NCBI RefSeq assembly: GCF_003837865.1
Contig: NZ_RQIS01000009.1
Span: 206,868-270,867, forward strand
Source of the DNA: Paraburkholderia dinghuensis
Lineage (GTDB): Bacteria; Pseudomonadota; Gammaproteobacteria; Burkholderiales; Burkholderiaceae
Reading direction: 5' to 3'
Length of the DNA: 64,000 nt
Positions 28,767 through 38,225 of this stretch are shown here, piece after piece. Position numbers and translations under genes: made by a program. Numbering within the stretch: position 1 is the stretch's first letter; the number at the start of each line of letters is the position of its first letter. The notes beneath the pieces are model-generated. The model was not told where the DNA came from and did no database searches. It saw only the letters and a program-made list of their open reading frames with translations.

Positions 28767-31319
28767 ATGGGTAGGCTGCCCAATTCGTTGATGCTTGATG
28801 CAGGTATCGAGCAGACGAACCGGACCCTTATCCTGGACACCCCCCTCGGGGCGAAAGTGCTTTTGCCACAGCGCGTTATCGGTGAGTCCCGCTTGGGCCG
28901 GGATTTCGAGATCACGGTCGACGTCGTTTCCCGCGAGCATGCTCTCCAGTTGAAGAATCTGATGGCGCAGCCCGTCACGTTATGGGTACGTCAAACCGAC
29001 GATTCGTATCTTCCCTGGCATGGCTACGTATACGCAACCCGACGCCTTGGAGCGGATGGCGGGCTAAGCTACTACCAGCTCGCATTTGCCTCATGGATGC
29101 GCTTTCTACAGTACCGGAAGGACGCTCGCATCTTCCAGGACCTGACGACTGCCGACATCCTGGCCGAAGTATTCAACGGACATTCGCAGGCGCGGGGTCG
29201 CTTCCGGGTCGATGTGAAAGACCCGGGGGCGGTTCGGTCGTATTGCGTCCAGTACGAAACCGACCACAATTTCGTCCATCGGCTGATGGAGTCGGAGGGG
29301 TGGTTCACGTATGTCGAGCATGCCGAGGACGGCAAGTCGCATACGGTTGTCGTGACAGACGATCTCTTTAATTGCATGACGCTCTCCACGCAGCGGGTAT
29401 CGTTCTATCGCGGCGGCCGGGACGGTCAAGTCGGTACGCTCGTCGAATGGGGCAGCGAGCGCACGGCGCAAAGTGTCGGATACGCGTTTAGCACGGCAGA
29501 CTACAAACGTCCGTTGCGGCCTTTGCAGCGGTCGGGCCGGTCCCCAGCCGGCCAAGGCGACATCCCGCAGCAACTGGAGGTCTACGAATACGCCGGCCAC
29601 TACGGCTTCCCGGTTACCGGCGAATCGTATGACCGTGGCGAGCGTGCCGTGCGAATTCGTCTTGAAGAAATGGAATCGCGGGGCAAACGGTTTTTCGGAG
29701 TGGGCAGTGTGCCGTGCATGGACGCCGGCCGGTGGTTTACGCTCGAAGACCATCCCGAGCACGATGACGACAAGCCCAAAGACCGGGAATTCGCGATTCT
29801 CGGCGTTCGTTGGGCTATCCAGAACAATCTGCCGCTGGGCAATGGCCGGCCGTTTCCAGGCAGCCTGCAGCGTCGCCTGTCGCGCCTGCGTGCCGAGTAC
29901 AAGGACCAGCAGGCCGCATTCGTCTCCAACGACGCGTTAGGCAACGAAAGCATCGTGCTGGTCGAAATCGAGGCCCAGCGTCGCTCCGTGCCGTTCCGCA
30001 GTCCGTTCGAGCACGGAAAGCCGGTCATGCACATCCAGACGGCCACTGTGGTGGGACCGGCCGGCGAGGAGGTGTACACGGACGCGTTGAACCGGGTGAA
30101 GGTTCAGATGCACTGGGACCGTCTGGGCAGCAACAACGAAGCGTCGTCGTGCTGGATGCGGGTGATCCTGCCGCACGCTGGCAAGGGATTCGGTGGTGTG
30201 TTTGTCCCGCGAATCGGGCAGGAAGTGGCCGTCAACTACCTGGACGGGGATTGCGACCGCCCGGTCGTGAGCGGGGTGCTCTTTCACTCTGCTAACACGC
30301 CACATTGGCATTCGAATGGCTTGCTGTCCGGTTTCAAGTCCCAGGAGTACAGCGGCCAGGGCTTCAATCAGCTTGTTTTCGACGACGCTACCTCGCAGAA
30401 CCGGGCACAACTCTACAGTTCGACTGCGAATTCATATCTGCACATCGGCTATCTCATCGACCACAACGGCAATACGCGTGGCAACTACCTCGGCACGGGC
30501 TTCGAGCTGAAGACTGAGGCGTCTGGTGCACTGCGGGCCGGGCGTGGACTTTACGTATCGACCTACGCCCGGGGTGGGACGTCGAGCCAGCCGCTGGATG
30601 TGAAGGAGGCCACACAGCATCTGATCGATTCCAGCGGGGTGATTCAGCACCGCTCGCTTGCGGCAGCAGATGGCAAGGCCGAGACCCTGGACGACGTACA
30701 GGATGCCATCAAGGACTTCGCCGCAGCCACGCAGAGCGATGTGCAGGGCAATATGAACGGGGGCCGGACGGCGGGTGGAGGCACTGGAAGCGCCAACGGA
30801 TTTTCGCAGCCCGTCATGCTGCTTGCCAGCCCGGCGGACATGGGTCTGTCGACGCAGAAGTCGCTCCATGCAGCCGCGACCGGGCATGTCAATCTCGTCA
30901 GCGGCGAGAGCACCTACGTTGCGGCGGCTGGGTCGTGGATTGCCAGCGTCGGCGAGAAGCTCAGCTTTTTCGTGCAGAACGCAGGCATCAAGCTGTTTGC
31001 CGGCAAAGGCAAGGTCGAAGTGCAGGCGCAGTCGGACAACATCGAAATCACCGCGGACAAAACCGTGAAGGTCGTTTCCACGGCGGACGCCGTCAACGTG
31101 CTTGCCGGGAAGGAAATCACGCTGAGCGCAGGCGGCGCCACGATTCGCATCGCAGGCGGCAACATCCACGTCCATGCGCCAGGGATGGTCGACATCAAGG
31201 GTAGTCCCCTCGTCTTCGATGGCCCGGCGAGCGACGCCGCTTCGGCACAGCTTGCGCCATCGAAGTCCTGCGCCCAGCAGTTTGCCGCCGCTGCACAGGC
31301 CGGCTCGGCGCTCGTATAG
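28767..31319 (+). CDS. vgrG: T6SS spike protein VgrG
   Basis: Trimeric spike at the tip of the type VI secretion tube, here an 850-residue Burkholderia-type VgrG. Order: gp27-like domain (N-terminal 350 residues; SYYQLAFASWMRFLQYRKDARIFQ), gp5 OB-fold (YTDALNRVKVQMHWDRLG, WMRVILPHAGKGFG) and a long beta-helical DUF2345/T6SS C-terminal needle (GHVNLVSGESTYVAAAGSW, NIEITADKTVKVVSTADAV). GAGGAG precedes the ATG. It opens a five-gene cargo operon without structural T6SS genes, so the apparatus must be elsewhere. Confidence 0.96.
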   Translation: MGRLPNSLMLDAGIEQTNRTLILDTPLGAKVLLPQRVIGESRLGRDFEITVDVVSREHALQLKNLMAQPVTLWVRQTDDSYLPWHGYVYATRRLGADGGLSYYQLAFASWMRFLQYRKDARIFQDLTTADILAEVFNGHSQARGRFRVDVKDPGAVRSYCVQYETDHNFVHRLMESEGWFTYVEHAEDGKSHTVVVTDDLFNCMTLSTQRVSFYRGGRDGQVGTLVEWGSERTAQSVGYAFSTADYKRPLRPLQRSGRSPAGQGDIPQQLEVYEYAGHYGFPVTGESYDRGERAVRIRLEEMESRGKRFFGVGSVPCMDAGRWFTLEDHPEHDDDKPKDREFAILGVRWAIQNNLPLGNGRPFPGSLQRRLSRLRAEYKDQQAAFVSNDALGNESIVLVEIEAQRRSVPFRSPFEHGKPVMHIQTATVVGPAGEEVYTDALNRVKVQMHWDRLGSNNEASSCWMRVILPHAGKGFGGVFVPRIGQEVAVNYLDGDCDRPVVSGVLFHSANTPHWHSNGLLSGFKSQEYSGQGFNQLVFDDATSQNRAQLYSSTANSYLHIGYLIDHNGNTRGNYLGTGFELKTEASGALRAGRGLYVSTYARGGTSSQPLDVKEATQHLIDSSGVIQHRSLAAADGKAETLDDVQDAIKDFAAATQSDVQGNMNGGRTAGGGTGSANGFSQPVMLLASPADMGLSTQKSLHAAATGHVNLVSGESTYVAAAGSWIASVGEKLSFFVQNAGIKLFAGKGKVEVQAQSDNIEITADKTVKVVSTADAVNVLAGKEITLSAGGATIRIAGGNIHVHAPGMVDIKGSPLVFDGPASDAASAQLAPSKSCAQQFAAAAQAGSALV

Positions 31320-31327
31320 GACGGCAC

Positions 31328-32140
31328 ATGGTTCATTACGTCATCGTTGAACCGGCCAACGGGAAGCTTGAGCTGCCTGGTGTGCCATCCGTTTATGAAG
31401 TTGGCGAGTTGGTCCCGGCAGCGCGTTCCGAGCTTGAGGGCGTGGCTCCCGTGCTGTATTGCGCCGAGCATCCCGAACTGCAAATGCCGGCGTTGAGGGA
31501 GCGTGCCGAATCCGACCGCGATAACGGCTTGCCGCCGGCCGTCTGCGCCATTGTCGAATCGGGCAAGGCCACGGGCCGGCTGCGGCAACATCTGGCGGAC
31601 CGGTTGATCCTGCCCGCACCGACTTCGGGCGACGCCGTCTTCCGCTACTACGACCCGCGCGTGTTTCCCCATCTGCGCCGCATCCTGAAGGCCGGGCAGA
31701 TGGGTGCGCTCCTGGGGCCGGTTACATCGTGGACGTTTCTTGACCCGATCAGCGGCTGGACGGAGGTCAACGGCGCCGCCGAACCGGAAATCGCTTTTGG
31801 CGTTACGGCGGACCAGTACGAGCGAATCGCGCGCATCGAGCTGGTTCAGCGCGCACTCGACGTGCTCCGGCGCAACGGTACGGCACCTCGTCCCGATATG
31901 CCGGCGCTGCTGGATTCGCAGCTTGTAAAAGGCGAAGTCTACGGCCTCGTTGGCGGGGACCTGCTTGCATTCGCACTTCACGGCGCACTCGTTTCTCCCG
32001 AGTTCGACCGTCACCCGCGCGTGCGAGCTGTTTTGCAGGCACCGCGGAAAGGTTCGTATGCCGAAGCGGTAGCGGAATGGAGCGCAGCAGACTGGGAAGC
32101 GATTGCGCGCGAGAGCATCCGGATTGATAAGTCAGTGTGA
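31328..32140 (+). CDS. DUF4123 T6SS adaptor/chaperone
   Basis: DUF4123 (Tap/TEC) proteins load effectors onto their cognate VgrG and are not secreted. Visible: YCAEHPELQMPAL start region, FRYYDPRVFPHLRRIL (the characteristic R-x-x-D-P-R motif of DUF4123), GPVTSWTFLD, and a charged C-terminal helical half. 270 aa. Lies 8 bp after vgrG and 26 bp before the effector, the standard vgrG-adaptor-effector order. Confidence 0.9.
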   Translation: MVHYVIVEPANGKLELPGVPSVYEVGELVPAARSELEGVAPVLYCAEHPELQMPALRERAESDRDNGLPPAVCAIVESGKATGRLRQHLADRLILPAPTSGDAVFRYYDPRVFPHLRRILKAGQMGALLGPVTSWTFLDPISGWTEVNGAAEPEIAFGVTADQYERIARIELVQRALDVLRRNGTAPRPDMPALLDSQLVKGEVYGLVGGDLLAFALHGALVSPEFDRHPRVRAVLQAPRKGSYAEAVAEWSAADWEAIARESIRIDKSV

Positions 32141-32166
32141 CCAGGTACGCGTAGAAAAGCTAAAGA

Positions 32167-34746
32167 ATGGAACTCAACACGAATTTTGCGGACATTTCCC
32201 AGCTCACCCAGTCTGCGATGCAGACAAGCTCGCGTGCGCCCAATTCATGCAACATGTGCAAGAAAAAAGGATTGCCGATTCTGCCCGTTCGCTATGGGGT
32301 CGTCGCGAACTCCACGGCTCACAACTCGGCCGGCGCGATACCGCTCATGGGTGGCAAGTTTGGTGACGGCGTCGTCGGCATTGCGCTCAAAAAGGCGAAG
32401 TACACGCTGCGCACCTTGCGCTACGGCTACGTGTATATCTTCTATCCGAAGACCCGGCGATGGCAGATATATGCCGTAACGGCCGAGGGATACCTGTACG
32501 ACTATCCGGTCGACATCAATCTCGACCGAAATTTCGAGAAGCCGTTCAGCTGTCGTCAACCCGGGCACGCGCAACTGGCCCAGTGCATCACCATTGAAGA
32601 CGCCGAACACGCCGGAACCGTGTATCTGGCATTCAGCGACGAACTCTGGACAAAGAAGGTGCGCGACGCTTACGCGACGAACTTCATGGGCTGTCGCGAC
32701 AAGCGGATGCAGAAGTTCGATGCGACCGGCTGGTACAACGGCAACATGAACCAGCCGCACGCGGATAGCGTCGGCCATCTCGAGGGGCTTCTGAGCGAAT
32801 ACAAGGGCGGCCATCCCGATGCGCTGGTCACCAGTTGCTTTCCGTACCATGACCGTGCGGGGCAAGGCCCGGCCCTGAAAAAGGCGATGGATTCCATCCT
32901 GCCGGACAAGGGGCTGTTCTTCGCGTTGTGGGACCCGGTTGGCATCACGCAGGAGCTCAACTTCGAGCAGCGAGTCGCTTTCGGCGCGGCACTTGCGCCG
33001 TACGAGCATGGCGTCTGGACCGCCAGTGCCATTGACGCGCTGCAAGAGGCTGTTGTTGCATCGGCGAAGGAGGATGTAAAACGTGGCGCCCGCATGCTGG
33101 AGGCCAATACTTACGGTGGTATGGGCCTCGGGACTCTGATCGACGGTGGCAAGGCGCTGGAGAAGCGGCTCAAAAGCATCGAGGCGATCAAGGAGGCTGA
33201 GCTTGCTACAGCGGGGACGGACGCATGGAAGCCCTATAAGTTCCACTATCGGCCGCAGGCCATCATCGACTTCAGGAAGACGATGGCAGATGCGATGACC
33301 CAGGAGCAGACGAGCACGCTTGTGCCGCTGTCGCAAGACCATCAGGCCTGGCTGTCCAGTGCGGCGTTGCTGAATGTGTTCGAGTCGGATTACGAGCCAG
33401 GAAGCTGGCGATGTGGGCTGAACTATACCAGCACATTTGCGAGATGCATCGAAGGCTCGGCCGACCGCAGGGAAGCTGTCGACGTGCTCGTCAAATGGGC
33501 CAAAGGCAGCGTAACCGATACCCGCAATCCGTTGCTGAGGGCGTTCGTTCTGAATAGTCCGGTGCTGGCCGGGAAGGTCAAGGAGGCCTCCAGTTATCCG
33601 TACAAGGAACTCAGGGACTTCGTTGCGAAGCTCATCGAGTCGTACAGCACGATCGAACAGGTGGAAGAGTCGAAGGACAAGGGCATCACGGTTGGTGTTG
33701 CGAAGGCGCTGGCGCGACTGTTACATGAGACAGGTGGGCCTGTGGCTGAAGCGGTCAGCGCGGGTGTCGATACGGCCGCGGCAAAAGTGCTGTATGCGAC
33801 TCTGTGCATGCGCACGAAGAAGCTGTTCGAGTTCAAGGCGGTATACGGTTCGGTGAACCAGTGGGTGAACTACATCGCCCGCCAGATGCAGGAAATGATG
33901 CCGGGCCGTCAGCAAATCAAGGTAGAGGACCTGAAGAAGCAGCTTCAGAAGCAGGCTGCCTCGGCGGGGGTGGAGTCGGACATGGCAGTCAAGGCGAGAC
34001 AGTTCGTCCTGGTCGAGAGTCCTGCGACGGAGGCTGCAGTGCTGGCAGGCGTGAAGGCGAAGCCGGGCTTCGAGAAGCTGGCGAGCGTGACGCTGACGCC
34101 GGAGGTGGTCGAAACGGTTTACATACCGAAGTTCCGGCTTGTCGCTAAAGGAGAGCCCGGGTTTGCAGGCATCGGGGCGATATTCAGTGCCATCAATCTG
34201 CGCTTCGCGCGAGAGGAGCTAAAGAAGTCGAACCGGTTCAATCAGACCGAGAACGGCGTCGTATTCGACAACGCCGTTGGTGGGCTTGTGGCGAGCGTAG
34301 CGCAGTACGGCTCTGCAGCGCTTGAACAGCTTGAGAAGGGGAGTGTCGAGTTGTCGGAAGGTCTAAGAAAGTTTGGGCGATTCTTGGGAATTGTTGGTAG
34401 ATTCGGTGGGGCGTTGGTCGGGTTCGTGTCGGCAGCCATCGATGTCTACCATGCATGGGGAGATTGGAAGGAGGGCAACATGACGATGATGGCCTTGGAT
34501 TTGGCGTCGGCCGCTGTCGGCTTTACTGTTGGCATCGTTTCCATATTCCTTTCGGCGTCAGCTGCTGCTGTCGTCGCTTTGCCGCTACTTATTATCGCGG
34601 CCTTACTTGGAGTACTGATGAATTACTTTAAAGGCCGAGAAGTGTACGAATGGCTTGAGAGATGCTATTTTGGTCTGAAAGAGTCGTCCCAAACGTTCCC
34701 TAGCTTGGACGAAGACCGAAAGGCGTTTGTTGCCATGATTTCGTAA
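32167..34746 (+). CDS. T6SS effector, VasX / BTH_I2691 type (putative pore-former)
   Basis: Antibacterial or anti-eukaryotic toxin candidate delivered by the VgrG spike. The N-terminal VasX-like region carries CNMCKKKGLPILPVRYGVV, then LRTLRYGYVYIFYP and a long mixed region. The C-terminal ~170 residues are the only hydrophobic part: FGGALVGFVSAAIDVYHAWGDW, then SAAVGFTVGIVSIFLSASAA and VALPLLIIAALLGVLMNYF, a colicin-like membrane-inserting end. 859 aa. No catalytic motif seen. Pore formation is inferred from VasX; the target is unknown. Third gene of the cargo operon; the next gene probably encodes immunity. Confidence 0.85.
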   Translation: MELNTNFADISQLTQSAMQTSSRAPNSCNMCKKKGLPILPVRYGVVANSTAHNSAGAIPLMGGKFGDGVVGIALKKAKYTLRTLRYGYVYIFYPKTRRWQIYAVTAEGYLYDYPVDINLDRNFEKPFSCRQPGHAQLAQCITIEDAEHAGTVYLAFSDELWTKKVRDAYATNFMGCRDKRMQKFDATGWYNGNMNQPHADSVGHLEGLLSEYKGGHPDALVTSCFPYHDRAGQGPALKKAMDSILPDKGLFFALWDPVGITQELNFEQRVAFGAALAPYEHGVWTASAIDALQEAVVASAKEDVKRGARMLEANTYGGMGLGTLIDGGKALEKRLKSIEAIKEAELATAGTDAWKPYKFHYRPQAIIDFRKTMADAMTQEQTSTLVPLSQDHQAWLSSAALLNVFESDYEPGSWRCGLNYTSTFARCIEGSADRREAVDVLVKWAKGSVTDTRNPLLRAFVLNSPVLAGKVKEASSYPYKELRDFVAKLIESYSTIEQVEESKDKGITVGVAKALARLLHETGGPVAEAVSAGVDTAAAKVLYATLCMRTKKLFEFKAVYGSVNQWVNYIARQMQEMMPGRQQIKVEDLKKQLQKQAASAGVESDMAVKARQFVLVESPATEAAVLAGVKAKPGFEKLASVTLTPEVVETVYIPKFRLVAKGEPGFAGIGAIFSAINLRFAREELKKSNRFNQTENGVVFDNAVGGLVASVAQYGSAALEQLEKGSVELSEGLRKFGRFLGIVGRFGGALVGFVSAAIDVYHAWGDWKEGNMTMMALDLASAAVGFTVGIVSIFLSASAAAVVALPLLIIAALLGVLMNYFKGREVYEWLERCYFGLKESSQTFPSLDEDRKAFVAMIS

Positions 34747-34756
34747 CGGGGGCGAG

Positions 34757-35725
34757 ATGGCATTCGACGGACTTTCCTGGTATCGCCTCAATCGCCCTGT
34801 CAGCGACGATGAACGGGCATCACGTTTAGCGATTGCGCGGTCATGGTCTGATACACCGAAGGACTACCGCACTGTCTTTTCCAAGAGCGAAAACTATCTC
34901 GAGATATGCGATGCAAATCATTTGCAAAAGGGATGGGGTGTTATCGCGTTTCTATTACCAGGGCTCGGTTCTTTAGTGACTGCAGCCATTATTTTGTGGA
35001 TGATGACGCACATGCCTCCCATCTATGGGCAGCGGGGGGAATTGGGGATGGCCTATAGTGTATTGGGATTTTTTTTGTTCGTGATGCTGTGTTTGGCTAG
35101 TGCAGGAATTTGGGGGTTGACGAGGGATTGCTTTAATTACACGCGGAAGCCTATTAGGCTTAACCGGATAGACAAAATGATATATGCCTTCCGACACAAT
35201 GGTCCGGGTGGTGTTATATCGATACCTTGGAGTCAAGCATTTTTTTATATTGAGCGTAAGCCGCGAGCCGGCTTGGCGCGAACGGCGCCACGCGTAGTTC
35301 GATGCTTGGTTCTCGATGACAAAAAGCGCGTGGTAGGCACATTCTCAATCGGCACACGGGTTGAATTAGCGTTTGACGAAGATAGCCCTGCCGGTCAGAA
35401 GGTGATGGAAGAGCTATATCAGAACTTTGAATACTTCCGGAGATTCATGGAGGAAGGTCCTTCATCTATACCGACCGTCAGTGAATTTCTATCGGCCGAA
35501 GTTTCGTTTCGCAATTCTCTGAAGCTGCAATTTGACGGCGCATCAAGCCTCTTGAATTCGGGAAATCCGTTGATGTGGCTGGTGATGATTGTCGCGGCCA
35601 TACCGACGTTCATTCTCGCCCTTGCAAACTATTTGGCACAGTTGACCTGTCGTGCACCTGTATGGCCACCGGAGATAGAGCAAGCGTGCAGCGCTGCGAC
35701 CCCGACCGAGGGACTTACGATATGA
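34757..35725 (+). CDS. Membrane protein next to the effector, probable immunity (DUF6708-like)
   Basis: 322 aa with two adjacent membrane helices near residues 62-84 and 95-122 and one near the C-terminus (MWLVMIVAAIPTFILALANY). The middle (FNYTRKPIRLNRIDKMIYAFRHN, residues about 128-150) is cytoplasmic in prediction. It resembles DUF6708 proteins found beside T6SS effectors, but I am not certain of the family. Codon use is clearly richer in A/T than vgrG, typical of exchanged immunity genes. Starts 10 bp after the effector; its TGA overlaps the PAAR ATG. Immunity to a pore-former by an inner-membrane protein is the natural inference. Confidence 0.75.
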   Translation: MAFDGLSWYRLNRPVSDDERASRLAIARSWSDTPKDYRTVFSKSENYLEICDANHLQKGWGVIAFLLPGLGSLVTAAIILWMMTHMPPIYGQRGELGMAYSVLGFFLFVMLCLASAGIWGLTRDCFNYTRKPIRLNRIDKMIYAFRHNGPGGVISIPWSQAFFYIERKPRAGLARTAPRVVRCLVLDDKKRVVGTFSIGTRVELAFDEDSPAGQKVMEELYQNFEYFRRFMEEGPSSIPTVSEFLSAEVSFRNSLKLQFDGASSLLNSGNPLMWLVMIVAAIPTFILALANYLAQLTCRAPVWPPEIEQACSAATPTEGLTI

Positions 35726-36006
35726 ACCGACGGTTCATTCGCCAGGGTGACAAGACCGACCGCAACGGGGTCGTGATTGACGGTATCGCCGGGACCTCGT
35801 TTCAAGGCCAACTCTTCGCTTACCTGGGCGCTTCCGTCGAGTGCCCTGCCTGCGGCACGAATGGTGTCATCATCAGCGACGGCTCACCACGGACGATGAC
35901 GATGATGGGTAAGCAGGTCGCATTGGAGAACGATTTGTGCCAGTGCAAATGCGAACCACTGCCGAAGCTGGTGGCGTCGCAGACTCTGGGCTCCATAAAG
36001 ACCTGA
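35722..36006 (+). CDS. PAAR-domain spike tip protein
   Basis: Caps the VgrG trimer and sharpens the T6SS spike. 94 aa: GDKTDRNGVVIDGIAG opening, CPACG and the tail LCQCKC, with metal-binding potential for the tip (canonical PAAR uses His/Cys for Zn). The ATG overlaps the preceding TGA (ATGA), so translation is coupled. Ends the operon. Confidence 0.9.
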   Translation: MNRRFIRQGDKTDRNGVVIDGIAGTSFQGQLFAYLGASVECPACGTNGVIISDGSPRTMTMMGKQVALENDLCQCKCEPLPKLVASQTLGSIKT

Positions 36007-36279
36007 TAGCGACCTCGACGTTTCAGAGGAAGGTGGTCTGTTTTCAACTACTGGGTTATTGAGGTTGCTATAAAACGTGGCGCCAGCATGCGGGAAGCCA
36101 ACACTTATGAGGGAAGTTTCCGCAATTGCGAACTGCCGATCTGCAACTGCTCCTTGATGTTTCGAACCACACCCAACGCAACGTATTTGTCAGAAGAACC
36201 TCAATTTTCCGCGAGCGGCGCCGTTAAACAAGCGGGTAGATGTCGTGGTTAGCATCTGCCTCTTTGCAATAGCGTGTTC
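36007..36279. other. Downstream flank of the T6SS operon with effector relic
   Basis: About 270 bp with no intact gene. Holds the relic at 36070-36113 and leads into the terminator. Confidence 0.6.
36070..36113 (+). pseudogene. Short relic of a second VasX-type effector gene
   Basis: These 44 bases match 33075-33118 of the effector gene at 36 positions. In frame they read IKRGASMREANTYEG against VKRGARMLEANTYGG, and most changes fall at third positions or give different residues, as expected of a diverged homologue rather than a recent copy. Only this stub survives, after PAAR and before the terminator. Confidence 0.6.
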
Positions 36280-36311
36280 GCCGCACCGGTCCCCACTGGT
36301 GCGGCTTTTTT
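36280..36311 (+). terminator. Rho-independent terminator of the T6SS cargo operon
   Basis: GCCGCACC and GGTGCGGC form an 8-bp stem with a 10-nt loop, followed by six T. Confidence 0.85.
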
Positions 36312-36376
36312 CCGCAGAGATAGAGCGTAACTGAGTGACCTTCCCGTGCAGGAAGGGCTGACCATAGCCGCGCGGA

Positions 36377-37180
36377 TCAAGTGTCCTGGACACCACCCAC
36401 ACCGACTATCCACCCCTCGACTTGAGCCACCGCGCGCTCTGATGCGCTTAACGGCGGGTGCAGCGCCAAATAAAGGCGCTCTTCCAGATCGGCATACCGC
36501 AGCCACTCGGCAATCGTGTACGCGTCATACTGGTCGTCGGTCATGCCGGCGGGTGCGACACATCCGCGCCTCCACATCGACGGATACGCCTCCACTATCG
36601 CCGAGCGTCCTGCCGGAATATCCCAGCCGTCGAATGGCCAGAAGTGAACCCTGTCGCCGAGCTGTCGATGCAGGTATAGCAGCCACGGAATACCGGAATG
36701 CGTCGACTTGGCGACCGAGCCCTGCACATCAAAGTGGAATACGGACTTTGCTCTACAGCGCTCTTCGGCCATACGTCGCCACCTAGGGTTACCCTGCCGC
36801 GCCTGGCCATTGCCGACCACCCCGTCGCGAACGAAATCCACATAGACATTGGGCTCATCCGTCGGCCAATGTTCGCGGAAGTCTTCCAGGAACGCATACC
36901 AGTCTGGCGCGAGCTGATGGGCTTCGAAGTAGCGCAGGGGAAAAGAGAAGCTATGGTCAATGCCGACGATCGTCGGGACGTCGTCGCTCAGAAGATCGGC
37001 CAACCACAGTGCTACGCCGCGTCGCGTCCAGTATTTGCGGGGACTGGGCGGGGGAAGCGCTTCGACGGACACATCGTTCGGGGTAGGCGCGATATACACG
37101 CGCAAGCCCTTCAAGCTGTTATCCGAAGTCTGAGCGCCCGAATAGTCGATCCCCACATAGCGGCGAAACGCCGTCGACAT
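36377..37180 (-). CDS. DUF429-like RNase H-fold protein
   Basis: 267 aa. Motifs of the DUF429 predicted nuclease/RNase H-like fold: YVGIDYSGA at the N-terminus, VGIDHSFSFP, a mid-protein IVEAYPSMW and DDQYDAYTIAEWL near the C-terminus, together giving the expected acidic residues (D, D, E, D). Biological role unknown. Single gene on the minus strand, convergent with the T6SS operon; start ATG has only weak upstream pairing. It ends 66 bp from the T6SS terminator. Confidence 0.72.
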   Translation of the reverse strand: MSTAFRRYVGIDYSGAQTSDNSLKGLRVYIAPTPNDVSVEALPPPSPRKYWTRRGVALWLADLLSDDVPTIVGIDHSFSFPLRYFEAHQLAPDWYAFLEDFREHWPTDEPNVYVDFVRDGVVGNGQARQGNPRWRRMAEERCRAKSVFHFDVQGSVAKSTHSGIPWLLYLHRQLGDRVHFWPFDGWDIPAGRSAIVEAYPSMWRRGCVAPAGMTDDQYDAYTIAEWLRYADLEERLYLALHPPLSASERAVAQVEGWIVGVGGVQDT

Positions 37181-37231
37181 GCTGTTATCCGAATTGAGAG
37201 TGCGTTGCAGCGGCGCGCCAGGCGGGCGACG

Positions 37232-37687
37232 TCAAGCTGACCGGTCCGGCGTTTCCGGGGCAATCGTGCCGTCGCGGTGAGTCAGGTCGCCCCAGCCAAG
37301 CGGCACGTAGACCGTGCCACCGGCCAGTTCTACCGAAGCGACAAATTTTTCCATCGTAACCCCAGCCATGATGAACACCTGCTTCGTACCGAGATAGCTT
37401 TCAGTGCGCAGCCACGGGACGCGGCCGTTGTTGATTTCTTCCACGCTGTACGCTGCGCCGTGCGCGCCAGTTTCGGGCCGCAGCAGAGGACCATCAAATG
37501 CCAGTTTCAGAATCTGGTCGGGTTCACCGGCGTACGGTGCCCCGGCATACCGCTCGTAGGGCGTGCGCTCCCAGTTGTCACCCCATTGACGATCGAGCGT
37601 GAGCCTGGTGAAGAACGCCCATGTGTCACGTACGAAGCAGAGCCGGTAGCGGTTCTGTACGCCGCTCAAATCAACGTGCATGGTCAT
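37232..37687 (-). CDS. Hypothetical protein, 151 aa
   Basis: MTMHVDLSGVQNRYRLCFVR start, then WGDNWERTPYERYAGAPYAG and AGVTMEKFVASVELAGGTVYVP near the end. No signal peptide or membrane segment. I do not recognise the family. ATG at 37687 is chosen because AAGGAG is about 8 nt upstream; the frame extends to 37867 with poorer composition. Divergent from the 79-aa gene at 37943. Confidence 0.65.
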   Translation of the reverse strand: MTMHVDLSGVQNRYRLCFVRDTWAFFTRLTLDRQWGDNWERTPYERYAGAPYAGEPDQILKLAFDGPLLRPETGAHGAAYSVEEINNGRVPWLRTESYLGTKQVFIMAGVTMEKFVASVELAGGTVYVPLGWGDLTHRDGTIAPETPDRSA

Positions 37688-37942
37688 GGCGTTGGCTCCT
37701 TCCGTCGAAAACAGAATCGCCCGCGTTGGCACACGTTCTGCGATTGCGGCATGTTGCCCCCCGCGAACGCGGTTCACTCGATGGAGGTCAGCCGCCAGTT
37801 CCCCGCACCCTGGCTGGCCGAGTTGATCTTCGTCAATCGTACGCTTCTCGCCGCGGCTATTCTCCATTCAAGGGTGCTCCTACAGACAGGATGCCGGAAC
37901 ACCACACGATCAAGTCGAGTCGCCTGCTACGGAGCGTCGATC

Positions 37943-38182
37943 ATGTCACTGAATGGAACCATCAGCGGGGCTGCGTGGACGGTGATTGCGGAAACCGTGC
38001 CGGCGCCACAGGGCGGCTTCGGATGCCGGATCCACGTTTCTTACGCGCCGCCTGAAGCGCAGTTCACTCGCGAATTCACCCACCACAGCACGTTCGAAAA
38101 CGAAACGACGGCCATTCTTGAGGGCTTGCGCGAGGGCGTGCTGTGGGTCGAGCTCAAAACCCGTCGCGCGTTCCACATGTGA
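37943..38182 (+). CDS. Small hypothetical protein, 79 aa
   Basis: MSLNGTISGAAWTVIAET, then GFGCRIHVSYAPPEAQFTREF and AILEGLREGVLWVELKTRRAF. GGAG lies 9 nt before the ATG. Soluble, no Cys cluster. Unrecognised family. The long frame from 37277 upstream is antisense to the previous gene and is not coding. Confidence 0.6.
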   Translation: MSLNGTISGAAWTVIAETVPAPQGGFGCRIHVSYAPPEAQFTREFTHHSTFENETTAILEGLREGVLWVELKTRRAFHM

Positions 38183-38225
38183 ACGAAATCCGGCGCTGCT
38201 ATGCAGTGATGTTCGCGCGCGTCGT

